NCBI GenBank assembly: GCA_024760905.1
Contig: CM045729.1
Coordinates: forward strand, 43,908,080-43,972,079
Reading direction: 5' to 3'
Source of the DNA: Plotosus lineatus
Lineage: Eukaryota; Chordata; Actinopteri; Siluriformes; Plotosidae
Length of the DNA: 64,000 nucleotides
Under the pieces are notes generated by a model. The model had not been told where the DNA came from, made no database searches, and saw only the letters and a program-made list of their open reading frames with translations. The position numbers and the translations under genes are program-made. Shown here in pieces: positions 19,940-30,791 of this stretch (positions are counted from its first letter, which is position 1; each line of letters begins with the position of its first letter).

Positions 19940-20045
19940 TCCCATGATGATCTGGTGAGCTGCTCAGGGTGTCTCCTGCCTTCATCCAGTGTTGGCTGAA
20001 ATAGTTCCAGGCTCCAATAGTAGGATTGAATGAGTGAGTGAGTGA
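19725..20045 (+). mobile_element. SINE-D copy with internal (GT)n
   Basis: Recognisable: ggttcaagtcccgagctcag, ctgttctccctgtgcttgca, tccaaattgc, then a long GT run (19873-19936), then gatgatctggtgagctgctc and a gagtgagtga tail. The microsatellite has grown inside the SINE. Confidence 0.75.
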
Positions 20046-20075
20046 GTGAATGAGAACGCCATCAATGGTTTTAGG

Positions 20076-20459
20076 TACAGTGGTGCCTCGGTACTCGACC
20101 GTAATTTGTTCCAGACGGCTTGTTGTCTATGGCTTGTTTCTGCCTTCTTTTCAGAACCTTACGGAAGTGGCTCATGACCTCATCGTTAAAGGTGCTCACA
20201 GCAATACTTAGTATTTGAGACTTCTGGACTTCCCCGGAACAGCGTTAACTTTATCAGGGTGATACATAGTATCAACATCTTCTGGACTTCCGGAAAGCGT
20301 GCATTTCCCCTACCTCTCTGTCTCGTTTTTTTTCTTGCGCTTTTTTAGCGTTCGACTTTTGGATTTTGGTCAACTTCTGGGACAAAAAAATCCCGGATAT
20401 TTTGGTCTAATTCTGATTTGTTCAACTTCTAAAGTGTTCAAGTACCAAGGTACCACTGT
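20076..20459. mobile_element. Tigger/pogo-like MITE
   Basis: Termini tacagtggtgcctcggtact and agtaccaaggtaccactgta are inverted repeats of about 20 bp, with TA at the edges. No transposase coding. About 384 bp long. Confidence 0.8.
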
Positions 20460-20469
20460 ATTTATATTT

Positions 20470-20575
20470 ATTCATCTGCTTAACCACCTAATCCTATCAG
20501 GGTCACAGAGAGGATTGACCCATCTCACCCTGCACTGGGTGAAATTGGTGTTCATTGTGAACAGTTCTAGGTATT
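20470..20575 (-). mobile_element. SINE-D tail remnant
   Basis: Reads ttaaccacctaatcctatca, then gggtcacagagaggatt, and caccctgcactgggtg. This is the inverted SINE-D 3' region, heavily decayed. Confidence 0.5.
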
Positions 20576-20579
20576 TATA

Positions 20580-21280
20580 ATTAGATTTAATGTAATTTCT
20601 GGAATGATTTCTAAACAGGCTAATAATAATGTTCTACAAATAGAAGCCACAGTCATTCTTTTTGTCTTTCCATTAAAATTAAATAGACCAAAGCTGCAAA
20701 TGTCATGACACCAAAAACCTGGAAAGCACAAATTCATTCGTTCTGAAGGATTTTATTTATTATAAATCCTTTAGTTACAGATTTGCTTTTGCCTAATTCA
20801 AATCACTCACACTGGAGACTCCTTCCAACATGGTTAAAAAAAGAAAGCAAGCACAACCTTGTTTCACTGTGCAAATAAGTCATATGCAGTATCCATCATA
20901 TCACATCTTGGTGTAAGTAGCATTAAAATAAGTAAAATACTATAAATCCACACTGTTATTGAAACACAAATACAGTACCTTCTTGGTGTTTGGATTTGAA
21001 AACACAACAGCAATGTGGTTGAAGAATGCAATGATAGCACAAAACAGCACAAATTATGAAGCAGCCAATCCGATAATTGAGAAAATAACATCTTTTCAGC
21101 GTGCATCCAGGCAAGCTGATGCTTGTATTTTGACTCATAGCTGAAAAAGACTAATCTACTGTCAGTGTAAACCTAGACTCACCCCCTGCTGTCTCAGGGG
21201 TCTGGATGAAACATTGTGCAGTCAGTTGTCATTGTCAGGATGAAGGCTTGTCATTATTGGGAAGCTATTTCTGATCTGAT
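20580..21280. other. No gene recognised
   Basis: Unique-looking, AT-rich. Short frames at 20864-21144 have no family signature. Confidence 0.5.
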
Positions 21281-21284
21281 CTGA

Positions 21285-21845
21285 TCTGGACCAGTGGTGG
21301 CACAATGGTTAAGGCTCTGTTTTGCTGATCAAGCACGGTGGCGTAAGTGGTTAGCATGTCTGCCTCACAGCGAGAAGGTCCTGGCTTTGATTCCCAGCTC
21401 GGGCGTTTTTGTATGGAGTTGCATGTTCTCCCTGTGCTTGCGTGGGTTTATTCTGGGTACTCAAGTTTCCTCCCACAGACCAAAAACATGCACAGTAGGT
21501 TAATTTGTTGTAGCAAATCACTCGTAGGTGTGAGTGTGAGTATAAATGGCTGTGTGAGTCTTGGCCCTGTGATTTCCGGGTGAGTTGTTCAGGGTCGACC
21601 CAGACCTCGCCCAGAGTTGGCTGAGATAGATGCCAGCCTCCCTGTGACCCTAATTAGGATTAAGCAGTTCAGAAAAAGAATGAATTTCTGATCAGAAGGT
21701 TGGTGGTTTTAATCTCATTGCCACCAACCTGCCATTGTTTGGCCCTTGAGCAAGAGCCTTAACCCTCAACTGCTTAATTGTAAAAATGCATTCAAATTGT
21801 AAGTCTCTGGATAAGAGTGTCTTCCAAATGCCATAAATGTAAATA
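21285..21845 (+). mobile_element. SINE-G copy split by SINE-D
   Basis: Left piece 21285-21331: agtggtggcacaatggttaa, a tRNA-like head. Right piece 21688-21845: the gatcagaaggttggtgg head end, cccttgagcaagagccttaa, and the tail gtctctggataagagtgtct then ccaaatgccataaatgtaaa. The intervening 356 bp is a SINE-D copy. Confidence 0.8.
21332..21687 (+). mobile_element. SINE-D copy nested in SINE-G
   Basis: In order: gcacggtggcgtaagtggtt (A box), gcctcacagcgagaaggtcc, tttgattcccagctcggg (B box region), tgcatgttctccctgtgctt, aggttaattt, ggccctgtgatttccgggtg, ccctaattaggattaagcag, and an AAAGAATGAA end. It is flanked by a short ctgatca duplication (21325-21331 and 21688-21694). Confidence 0.88.
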
Positions 21846-21849
21846 TCTG

Positions 21850-22318
21850 GTAATCATACCCCAGTGGTACAGAAATACAGTTCAGCTTTCACTACTGAGT
21901 CTCATCGCTGTCATGATCCCATGGGCCAACACTCTACAGAGATAAGTATTGAAACTGGGCTTGTTTGGGTTCAAAAGGACAGCACTTATTTTCACACAGA
22001 TGAATTCCTTTCAAATCACATAGATCAATTGTTCAACTTTTATATCATACCTACTTGTCACATAGACAACCACTCCTACAAGCTGGTGTAGCATGGAATG
22101 TAGTACAGTATTGCATTTCCAGGGTTTGGTCGAGAACTCAGGTTACTGTTTGTATTTATGTTGTCAAATATCAACATGGGTTTCTTTTACCTCAAAAAAA
22201 ATAAAATATAAATAAATAAATAAATAATGTGATAGTTGGATTCACTATTCTTGTTCCCTGTGAGGAAAGAGATTAGTGAAGGCTCTGTGTGGCTCTAGTG
22301 TGATTTGATGTCCTATAG
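21850..22318. other. No gene recognised
   Basis: No recognisable element except short A-rich and AAAT repeats near 22195-22225. Confidence 0.5.
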
Positions 22319-22352
<34 letters not shown>

Positions 22353-22373
22353 AATAATAATAATAATAATAAT
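22319..22373. repeat. (ATT)n(AAT)n palindromic microsatellite
   Basis: About ten ATT units are followed at once by about nine AAT units. The block is a perfect inverted repeat. Confidence 0.95.
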
Positions 22374-22379
22374 TTTTAA

Positions 22380-23935
22380 TGACTACATAATTCAGTCTGT
22401 CCACCACTGACTGGACCATTTGAACTGAAATGAGGTTCTTTTTCTGGGTTACAAAACAACCTTCACACTTAATCAAATATACCAGACTCGTGTCGCAGAA
22501 AAGTACCTCAAGCAGGAAAAAGTATTTTGACTTAATTGACCAAATTTTTATTTCAAAAAGTAGTTGTAAGACTCCAACTTTTTTTTAAAAAGTGTATGAT
22601 GTAATGCTTTGATCTGTATAATTATATTTTACAATCAAGCACGACAGTCTAGAAAGAGAGGCCAGTGAATAAAATCGTATTTTAAAAAATAAAGGAACAG
22701 TAATCCATTCTTTTCCATATTATACAGATTACATTCATTCACAAACAATTTTATAGTGTGTGTCATGTAATAGTGTGCGATTTCCCCAAAACAGCTACTT
22801 ATCCTTTCTTTCAATCCACGTCAGCTTTGTATTTCATTCGTGCAGAGCAAGCAGTGAAATTCTCTCAGCAGAGAGAGGTAATGGAGGAGATGAATATATA
22901 ACTGACGACCAGATTGCATTAAATTAAAGTGATATGGAACCTCAGAGGGTTTCTTCACTTTCACAGGGAAACCAGAAAACCGACTTGTGAGAACCGGAGG
23001 ATTTAGAAACACACAAGACTTTTATTGATTAAAATGGCTGTTCAGAGGCCCTGTAGCTTCTGTATGAACCTTAATATCAACACTAGGGTTGTAGAAGTTC
23101 TGTGGTTGCCTGCGGGTGCAGGTGATGGGTCTTTGAAATTGGAGCCAGGGGAAATCATCCTAATCTTCTCCCAGCACAACAGACCTCCACAACACCACAA
23201 CAAACACGCAGCTTTCATTCCTTTCCCATACATTCAAATCAGGCATCAATACACACTCAATCGCACAATCCCAATACAAACACGTACTCACTGTATAGAG
23301 AATTCTTTACTGGTAGGATGATTATGAATTACTAAAAAGGACTTACTGAAAGGTCGTGTAAAATAGAAAAAAAAAAGAAAGTGGATGATGATAGTCTCAT
23401 AAAGCAAAGCAGAAATACCAGGTAAAAATCCCACCCCTACCAAACAGTTACTGTACTTGTGTTTTCTTTATGGCGCAAAATGAATGAGGACACTTCTGTG
23501 GAATTTCTTCAGAATTGTCACATTGAACCTGTGCACATAAGTTATAGCAAGCAGACCATTGAGTATAAGTGTACAGACAGAAAAAGTCAGTAATTATAGT
23601 ATTCATGTGGTACATCATAAAACGTATGCACACCTCACACTCTATTAGACCATCTGCTCATCCATTCTGCCATCCAATCAAACAACCAACCAATCAAGCA
23701 ATGAAGCAATCAACCATTAAATCAACCATTCAATTAATCACATATTAATAAAATTATTCTGATACAAATCAAAAGCTTCAGTTAATATTCACACCAGACA
23801 TCAGAATGAGAATATAATTAATAGGAAATAAATAAATAGAAAATAAATCGGAACAACTTCCCCAGTCTAACATATAGCAACTGTCTTTTATTCTTCCAGA
23901 AAAAACCCTGTCGTCCAAAATCTATTTTATTTAGC
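22380..23935. other. No gene recognised
   Basis: The longest stretch in the first half of the window with no named repeat. Frames of 60-100 codons near 22821 and 23025 have no recognisable domain, splice context or codon bias that I could defend. Could contain unannotated regulatory DNA. Confidence 0.5.
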
Positions 23936-23940
23936 TCTCA

Positions 23941-23942
23941 TT

Positions 23943-23981
<39 letters not shown>

Positions 23982-23984
23982 AAC

Positions 23985-24018
<34 letters not shown>
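23941..24018. repeat. (TAC)n(AC)n compound microsatellite
   Basis: About 13 ACT/TAC units, a CAACAACA bridge, then an AC run. Confidence 0.95.
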
Positions 24019-24019
<1 letters not shown>

Positions 24020-24515
24020 TTCTACCTAGTACATTGTGCACGTTCAGCAGAAGTGCAAGCACAATGTGCTGAGGAGAAACAGCCAAGCGTGCACAGGTCT
24101 CTGCCCCAGATAGCTTCAACAATTATTCATGTGCATGAGGCTGCAACATGGCTCACTCAAGCAGGAGCGATAAATTCATTCCTGACACAAAGGGGGATGC
24201 TGTTTTCACCATTTACAAGCACACAGCCACACACTATATATTCACACAAACAAAACATCCTCTGACAGCCTCAGCCCTGTACGACTGTCTGCTTTTGGTT
24301 TATATGAGCTGACCCACAATGCAGAAGCTTACTGTGTTGAAGTCTCCCCAAATATCTGTGTCCAAACCATCACTAATATAAATCGCCTGACAGTGTTATT
24401 GTAAATAACTAGTTAAATATGTCATAGCTTCAGTATGAATTGTATATTATTATTCACAATCCTCAAGATTTGTGATCTTTAACATTGCTAACAGTGTACA
24501 CTTACTGCTGTATGG
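24020..24515. other. No gene recognised
   Basis: No named element found. Confidence 0.5.
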
Positions 24516-24516
24516 T

Positions 24517-24517
<1 letters not shown>

Positions 24518-24597
<80 letters not shown>
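24518..24597. repeat. (TCTG)n(TCTA)n tetranucleotide microsatellite
   Basis: A run of GTCT units, then ATCT units. Confidence 0.97.
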
Positions 24598-24599
24598 AG

Positions 24600-25105
24600 G
24601 TAGTGCACAAAAAGAAATGTGTTTAAATTCTTGGATTTTTTTATTCAACATTAAAAGTTGTGGCAGTGTTTTCAAAAGTTGAAGCCATATTTTCTGGGTA
24701 TCAGTTGACAAACGAAAACTCAAGTTTTTTCCAAAAATACTCCATGCTACTGATTTGAGTATTCTGTAATCAGCATTTATAGCTCTCTGTGTGTGTGTTT
24801 CTTTCTTGGCGAAAAAGGTTCTTAAGGGGCATCCACGCAGGAACTGATGAGAAACAAGCAAACATGCAAAGTTAATGAAAGCCAGTGAAATGAATGATGA
24901 GAAGAAACAATTTTTTTTTCAAGCAACTAAGAATGGGCAGACACAGAGTTAACTAAACTGAACTTTTGTACAATGTGATTTAGACAATTACCAATCTGAG
25001 CTTAAAGACCTCATTGATTGACAAATACCACCAAATGCTGAGGTCCAAAACACATCTTCTGTAGGAACACAATGAACATGAGTTTAATGATTTTGCTTAG
25101 TATGA
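24600..25105. other. No gene recognised
   Basis: Unique-looking sequence; no domain or repeat recognised. Confidence 0.5.
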
Positions 25106-25118
25106 AGGTGAAGGTGGG

Positions 25119-25401
25119 AAGCCCCACTCTCAACAGGTTGTGACTGCCCCCCCAATGCAGCGAACCGGATTATCAAAGGCCGGCCTCATCTCTCACTATC
25201 TATAGTGTGAGGCATGTAAAAGAACCATAGCTGCCTTTCACCAAGAGTAGGCTGCAAAGTCGTCAGCGTGTTTTTGTCCTGTGATGGCCTGGTGAGCTGT
25301 CCAAGGTGTACTCTGATCTCGCCCGGAGTCAGCTGGGATGGGCACCAGCCTCCCCGCGACCCTAATTAGGATTAAGCAGTTACAGAAATTGAGTGAATGA
25401 A
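25119..25401 (+). mobile_element. SINE-C head/body with SINE-D tail, 5'-truncated
   Basis: The body (aaccggattatcaaaggccg, aagtcgtcagcgtgttttt) is SINE-C. At gtcctgtgatggcctgg it switches to the SINE-D tail, ending ccctaattaggattaagcag and GAATGAATGA. The 10-bp duplication tgaaggtggg flanks it (25109-25118 and 25402-25411). Confidence 0.85.
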
Positions 25402-25411
25402 TGAAGGTGGG

Positions 25412-25640
25412 GTACACTGTTAACCGCTCGCCAGGCCAATGCAGGGTCAACACACATACAACCATTCACATTCACACCTGAGGGCGATTTGGAACATCCA
25501 ATTAGCCTGCTGTGCATGTTTGTGGATTGAGGAGGAAACCGGAGTACCCAGAGGAAATCCACACAAGCACAGGAGGAACATGCAAACTGAACACAGAAAC
25601 ACCTGAGCTAGGAATCAAACCCAGACATTCTTGCTGATTA
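25412..25640 (-). mobile_element. SINE-D copy, inverted
   Basis: Reverse complement of SINE-D from aagaatgtctgggtttgatt (head B-box region) through gaggaaacc-complement text to tggcctggcgagcggttaac. It abuts the previous SINE, so the pair forms an inverted SINE arrangement. Confidence 0.8.
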
Positions 25641-25767
25641 CACATTTGGACAATATCTTTTCTGGTTTGTTGGTGCCTGAGAGTGACAGATGGATGCAAG
25701 ACTATGGTGGTATCCATGGTCAAATAAGTGGTTACAAAAAAGCTTAATGCATTATTCCTATCCACAC

Positions 25768-25841
25768 ACAGCCATGGAACAAATTAAGAGTCCACTTGAA
25801 ATGGGGATCCCTTTGGGGTGGGGAATTTTTTCCATGGCTGT
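25768..25841. mobile_element. Miniature mariner-type palindromic element
   Basis: Inverted termini acagccatggaacaaatt (25768-25785) and aattttttccatggctgt (25824-25841) enclose only 38 bp. The termini resemble Tc1/mariner MITE ends common in fish; superfamily is an inference. Confidence 0.65.
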
Positions 25842-26049
25842 ATGCAAGGACCTTTTGGAGGGCCGCCATTCGAAGGTGCTCATTGAAAAGTATAAACCTT
25901 TGATTTATTGAACACATTTTGACCTTATGTGGTTTGATGTCAGGTTGTCTGCCCCAGATTTCCATTTTCTCTTGTGAGTTGTAAAAACATTATATGTACC
26001 TGTACTGGTCATGTACCTGTATTTGTCTGATGCTCAAACAAAGATTGTC

Positions 26050-26312
26050 ATGGCTGTGATCACAATGATCTACCGTATGGTTCGCCAGGCCACATATGGA
26101 TTCACTCACATCTACGGGCAATTTGGAACAACCAATTAACCATTCATGTTTTTGGACTATGGGAGGAAACTGGAGTACCCGGAAGAAACCCACATGAGCA
26201 CGAGGAGAACATGCAAACTCCACGCAGAAACGCCCAGGAGTGCAATTGAACCCAGGCCTTCTTGCTGTGAGGCAGATGTGCTAATCACTACGTCACAGTG
26301 CCGCCCATCCTC
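26050..26312 (-). mobile_element. SINE-D copy, inverted
   Basis: Contains the complement of the SINE-D head (gtgacgtagtgattagcaca), B-box region, gtttgcatgttctcctcgtg, and ttaattggttgttccaaatt. The distal tail is missing. Confidence 0.8.
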
Positions 26313-26333
26313 ACAGCATCATTTATAGGTATG

Positions 26334-26640
26334 TACAGACGCTCCCCGACTTATGTTTTTAATTGGTTTCGGACAGTCGAACGTAAGTTGAAAGTGAACG
26401 TAAGTTGTTACAGTGACATATGACCTATGACGTGTGACGTATGACGCTCATACTGTACTATACATCCATATATACCATTATCGTATCTCATAAAACACCC
26501 CTAAATCAATTATTATAAACATAGCATTGTAAAATAATATCAAATATACCAAATTATATCAACATTAATTTCAAATAAATTATATTCAAGCAAAATAATT
26601 TCAAATTGATACATTTTAATCAAATTCACTCATCAAATAT
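26334..26640. mobile_element. DNA transposon end (pogo-like?) and AT-rich interior
   Basis: The start tacagacgctccccgactta matches the edges of the palindrome ending at 27378. Beyond about 25 bp the two diverge. It is probably the end of a related non-autonomous element; the partner end is not certain. Confidence 0.45.
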
Positions 26641-27059
26641 CAAATACAGTATCAAATAACCTTTAACATTCTCTATGATGCGATTTTTCTGCTTGTAAAT
26701 GGTTCCGATGGGCGATGGATGGTCACATGACATGAAGCTGAGCCGACTCACTTTACATGAAGCTTAAAACAGCCAATCAACGCTTAGAATATGTGAGTCG
26801 CTCAATACCGAAAGTAGTGAACTTGCTGAAAGTAGTTTACTTGCTTGAAACAAAGCGTGGGTTATACAGACTTCTGGTCTTATAAGTGCACAATGGTGCC
26901 ATTGAACTCGTTTAGTACTCAGCCTGCACTGATGTGAATCACTGATGTGAATCAGCAGAGCAGAGAATTCTCTTTCTTGGGTTTTCATTCATTTTACAAC
27001 TCTCTTTGCTTAACCGAGTATGCATGGTAGATTGTGCCAATCCAAGCAGATAGTTAACT

Positions 27060-27076
27060 CATATCTGTGTGTGTGC

Positions 27077-27145
<69 letters not shown>
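27060..27145. repeat. (TG)n(TA)n compound microsatellite
   Basis: TG units (with one C interruption), then about 35 TA units. Confidence 0.96.
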
Positions 27146-27146
<1 letters not shown>

Positions 27147-27150
<4 letters not shown>

Positions 27151-27407
27151 AGTGTCTGTATCACTTAAATGTATTACACATGCTCCCTGACTTACGTTCA
27201 TCCGTTTTACGTTTTTAGACATATATAAATAATCAGCAGCATCATTACGTCAATACGTCAGCGTACTACGTAGGTACGTCTAAACTCAAAATTTGACTTT
27301 TTTTTTGAAAAAAAAAAAACAACCCGTAAAAGCGAAAAAATGTAAAACGGATGAACGTAAGTCGGGGAGCGTCTGTAATACGTTTAAGTGATACAGACAC
27401 TTATTTT
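27147..27407. repeat. Large palindrome / foldback MITE
   Basis: Arms 27147-27222 and about 27331-27407 are inverted copies with roughly 90 percent identity by eye. Landmarks: aataagtgtctgtatcactt, ctcc(c/t)(t/c)gacttacgttcat, ccgttttac. The loop is about 108 bp and T/A rich. The inner edge tacagacgctccccgactta looks like a DNA-transposon terminus. Confidence 0.85.
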
Positions 27408-27409
27408 TA

Positions 27410-27955
27410 ACATAAATGACCATACAAAGCACATTTTCCCCCCATGGATTACTAGCAGTGTGCTAAACTATGCGCGTTAGCAACTTAGCAGGCATTTTTA
27501 ACCGGATGTGATGTCAACACATTTGGTAGGGTTCACGTCTCTTGTGGACACAATGAGATTTTACATTTCAGGGACTCTGAAAATGAGAATGCTGCCAGAA
27601 ATGTGTGTGATGGTAAATCCAAAATGCTTTATTCAGCTAACATTTTGCCATCTCAGCTTTTCTGTTGTCAGTTGGTTGACAAACAAAAAGAAATGTTTTC
27701 CTTGGTTTCTGAGCTTGTTGTTTGTGCAGCTCAACAATGGCTGGTAATGTATTATGCTACATGGGTCAGTGACGTAGCCCAACCAATTCAATGAGTTGCA
27801 GATAACAAACGGAGCTTGTGAGACAAAGCGCAGCTTATACGGCTTATCAAGTGAGGAAGTGCACTTGTGCACTTGCGCACTTGAACTTGCGCACTTAAAA
27901 GATCAAGCTCCGTGTGTCACCTGCAACAAACACCTCACGTTCAAAGGGGCAGGAC
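27410..27955. other. No gene recognised
   Basis: Contains a short repeated stretch gcacttgtgcacttgcgcac near 27858-27898. No coding signature supported. Confidence 0.5.
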
Positions 27956-27956
27956 T

Positions 27957-28310
27957 TAAGAAGCGTGCTTTAATTGAGGTGAGCGTGCGGTTTGTGTTTA
28001 TAGGGAGTAAATGAGATTACTTAATTCAAGTATGAGCTGCATTCAGTCCAGGCAGCTCAGCCACGCCCCTCAGCCGAAGCGGGAGAAAGCAGACACACAC
28101 AAAACATTCTAAACATTAACTTAGGCACTGTACTGGAATAATAATTGAAAAAGACTTTAATACTACAGCTGTACAACAGTTCAGATGATTATTCCTCTTC
28201 AGGCACTTCAGAGGAAACTGTCATTTCTTCAGGAGAAAGGCTTATATCTTCAGAAGAGGCATCCAACATCATTACCTTTTCTATCGCTTAGCCAGTGAAG
28301 ATGCATCATA
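27957..28310. repeat. Repeat family F copy 1 (Tigger C-terminal-like)
   Basis: Shares the gtgagcgtgcgg, gcagctcagccacgcccc and cattctaaacattaacttag segments with 48405-48990. The distal 28185-28290 part, read on the minus strand, encodes a glutamate/serine-rich stretch like the acidic tail of CENP-B/Tigger transposases. Function inferred. Confidence 0.6.
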
Positions 28311-28394
28311 GAGCTTAACTGGTAATTAAAACACACTAAAAAAGGCTCATTGACAACTTGTGCCCGAATGAGGAAAAAGGGGCGTTACATCATC

Positions 28395-28520
28395 TCAACC
28401 AATCAGCAGGAAGAAGGACAGCTAGTGGCCGAAATTGAATGACATGACAGTTGTTCGGCGACCCGCGAATATGCAAACCACGAGTGCAAAATCGCGAATA
28501 GTCAAGGCCCTACTGTACTT
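28395..28520. mobile_element. DNA transposon terminal fragment
   Basis: Ends gtcaaggccctactgtac, with gcgaatatgcaaaccacgag and aaaatcgcgaatag inside. This style of terminus (acagtagggcct... with TA edge) is typical of Tigger/pogo MITEs. The other end is not identified. Confidence 0.45.
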
Positions 28521-28529
28521 AACCTTCAG

Positions 28530-28970
28530 GTCAGATTATTGTTGCAGCCCCCCCCCCCCCCAAGTTCTCCACTTTTCTGTAACAGCCAAAAACATGGCAG
28601 TAAATGTGATGGGGAAAATCTACAGTGCCAAGCGTTAGTAAAATTAGTTATATTAAACTCATAAATCACAGAGTAAATACAATTCAAGAGTCTACTGAGC
28701 TTCAAAAGTCTTCAAGGACTCTAAACATTACTATACACTGACATTAAATCATAAATAAGTCATAATTGTAAACAAGCATATTTGACTTCCATTGTATATT
28801 CAAGACACTTCCATTAACAGCCTTGTGAACCCGCTGAATAGTCTCCATTCTGCTTTTTATGCAGCTCATTGATTATTCATGGATTATAATAGGCTGATAC
28901 GCATTCGGTTTCCTTCACCACCATAAATAATTAGCATGGTCTGTGGATAGGTTTGCTAAAAACAAAGGTG
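28530..28970. other. No gene recognised; possible conserved element
   Basis: After a C13 run, the stretch 28780-28960 has several TAAT/ATTA-type homeodomain core sites and no repeat features. Confidence 0.4.
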
Positions 28971-28972
28971 TA

Positions 28973-28995
28973 CACACACACACACACGCACACAT

Positions 28996-29047
<52 letters not shown>
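28973..29047. repeat. (AC)n microsatellite
   Basis: A long AC run with a few G interruptions at its start. Confidence 0.96.
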
Positions 29048-29049
<2 letters not shown>

Positions 29050-29051
<2 letters not shown>

Positions 29052-29489
29052 TCATGCTGAAGTCTACCACTTCAGGTCATTAATGTCATTAAAGTCAGGC
29101 CTGAACATTGTATAAACAGTACATGCTTTCTCACAGTGTTTTCTATTCCTTCAGCTGACTGTCAAAAGTTCAATCCAACTGGGGAATACAAAATAATAGT
29201 AATGCTCTCCAGTTTTCATGGCTGGTTTCATTTCCATATCACACAGTGGTAACATTAATGCAAGAAAAGAAAGACCTGGATGTGTACTTGACTTTCTTTC
29301 ATGATAGTGAAAGTTTCAAAAACACCAACCAGATTGGTCGGAAATGTTTTATTCAGGACAGTAAAATAATGACAACTTAAATTAAATGTTTTATTTATGG
29401 ATTAAACTGAATTAAACATTGTAGTTGTGACTGTCCTTCAGTTTTGAATGCCCCCATACAGTACAGGATACAGTACACAGTATACAGTT
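29050..29489. other. No gene recognised
   Basis: Unique-looking sequence. Confidence 0.5.
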
Positions 29490-29497
29490 CATTACAG

Positions 29498-29608
29498 CAG
29501 GGGTCCCCAACCTTTTTGTCACCTCGGACCGGTCAACGCTTGACAATTTTCCCGCGGGGTGGGGGTCATAGAGTGTTTATATTGTAAATATAATTTATTT
29601 ATATTAAA

Positions 29609-29654
<46 letters not shown>

Positions 29655-29803
29655 GTTAGTAGTAGCAGTAGTAGTAGTATTTATGGATGTGGTGAAGGAG
29701 GACATGAAGGTAGTTGGAGTAAGAGTAGAAGATGCAGAGGATAGGTGGAGATGGAGGCAGATCATTTGCTGTGGCGACTCCTGAAAGGAACAGCCGAAAG
29801 GAA

Positions 29804-29847
<44 letters not shown>

Positions 29848-30252
29848 CTCCATGAATGTTATTTTTCAACAGCTGAAATATAGTTGTTTGGGAAGTAGAG
29901 CTCGAACATTTCTTAAAAAAACCCCAAAAAACAAAAAAAACACAGGTGATGGTGCACCTGCGGAGAGGGTGAAGGCTCAGGCTCAGTTTGACCCCAAATC
30001 CCTGCCATTGTTTGAAACATGTCCAACTCGCCTCTGTTCATGAGCTGTCCCGTTGTGGCTTACATTTTAGCGCTCAAATGACCGACATGTAAACGAGAGA
30101 ATCCAGTCATTTTTCAAAATAAAAGATTTTTCAAAAATAAAGATCGTTCAGACTCAGATAATAAATAAAATAGAAATAATGAATTATTTCTTCTGCTGAC
30201 CGGTACCAATTGAGCCTGTTCCGGTCCGCGGACCGGTGGTTGAGGACCCCTG
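29498..30252 (+). mobile_element. hAT non-autonomous element, 8-bp TSD
   Basis: Starts caggggtccccaacc and ends with the imperfect inverted terminus ggttgaggacccctg. Flanked by the exact duplication cattacag (29490-29497 and 30253-30260). Inside are an ATT run, a LINE-B 3' fragment and an AAT run. No transposase frame. Confidence 0.92.
29676..29803 (+). mobile_element. LINE-B 3' fragment inside hAT
   Basis: Matches LINE-B from atggatgtggtgaaggagga to the gccgaaaggaaaat end. Tailed by AAT repeats to 29846 and preceded by ATT repeats (29608-29654), so the fragment sits inside a large triplet palindrome. Confidence 0.85.
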
Positions 30253-30261
30253 CATTACAGT

Positions 30262-30595
30262 ACTGTATATCCAAAGATGAAAAAACCTACTATGTCATCC
30301 AGTTCTTCAGTTTTGAAGTACTTTTTTGACAAAATCTCTACACATGGAACAAATTAAATGCGATTCAACCCATAAATGTATACCTCTACAATATGTTATT
30401 GAGGAACAAGCTGGCATTTTCTATTTATTTACATGAAGGGTCATGGTAGAGAAAACATGGTTCATTTTCTATAGTTTCAAATCTACTGTAATAAGATACT
30501 ATAAAGGAATATGTGTTTTGTAACGTGGTTATTAAAACTATCACTCACTTCATGCACTCTTTCTTAAGGCGATTTGCAATGTAATTAATGGAGTT
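30262..30595. other. No gene recognised
   Basis: AT-rich unique sequence. Confidence 0.5.
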
Positions 30596-30599
30596 GGGC

Positions 30600-30727
30600 T
30601 TCTTCTTCTTCTTTTCCTTTCGGCTTTTCCCTTCAGGGGTCGCCACAGCGAATCATCTGCCTCCATCTCACCCTATCCTTTGCATCTTCTTCTCTTCCAC
30701 CAACGACCTTCATGTCCTCTTTCACCG
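30600..30727 (-). mobile_element. LINE-B 3' end fragment
   Basis: Inverted terminal 125 bp of LINE-B: the TTC tail, cctttcggcttttccc, ggggtcgccacagcgaatca, and catcttctt... to the VKEDMKVV codons. No clear target duplication. Confidence 0.88.
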
Positions 30728-30791
30728 GACAGAATATTACTTTAGTTAATAAGAACCTAAGGAACATTTTAATGCGAAATGTTCTTCTTCA

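Noticed and set aside
22821..23321. Small proteins at 22821-23012 and 23025-23321
   Set aside because: No recognised domain, no splice or promoter context, and frames of this length are expected by chance.
24518..24597. CRISPR array
   Set aside because: A pure tetranucleotide microsatellite with no spacers.
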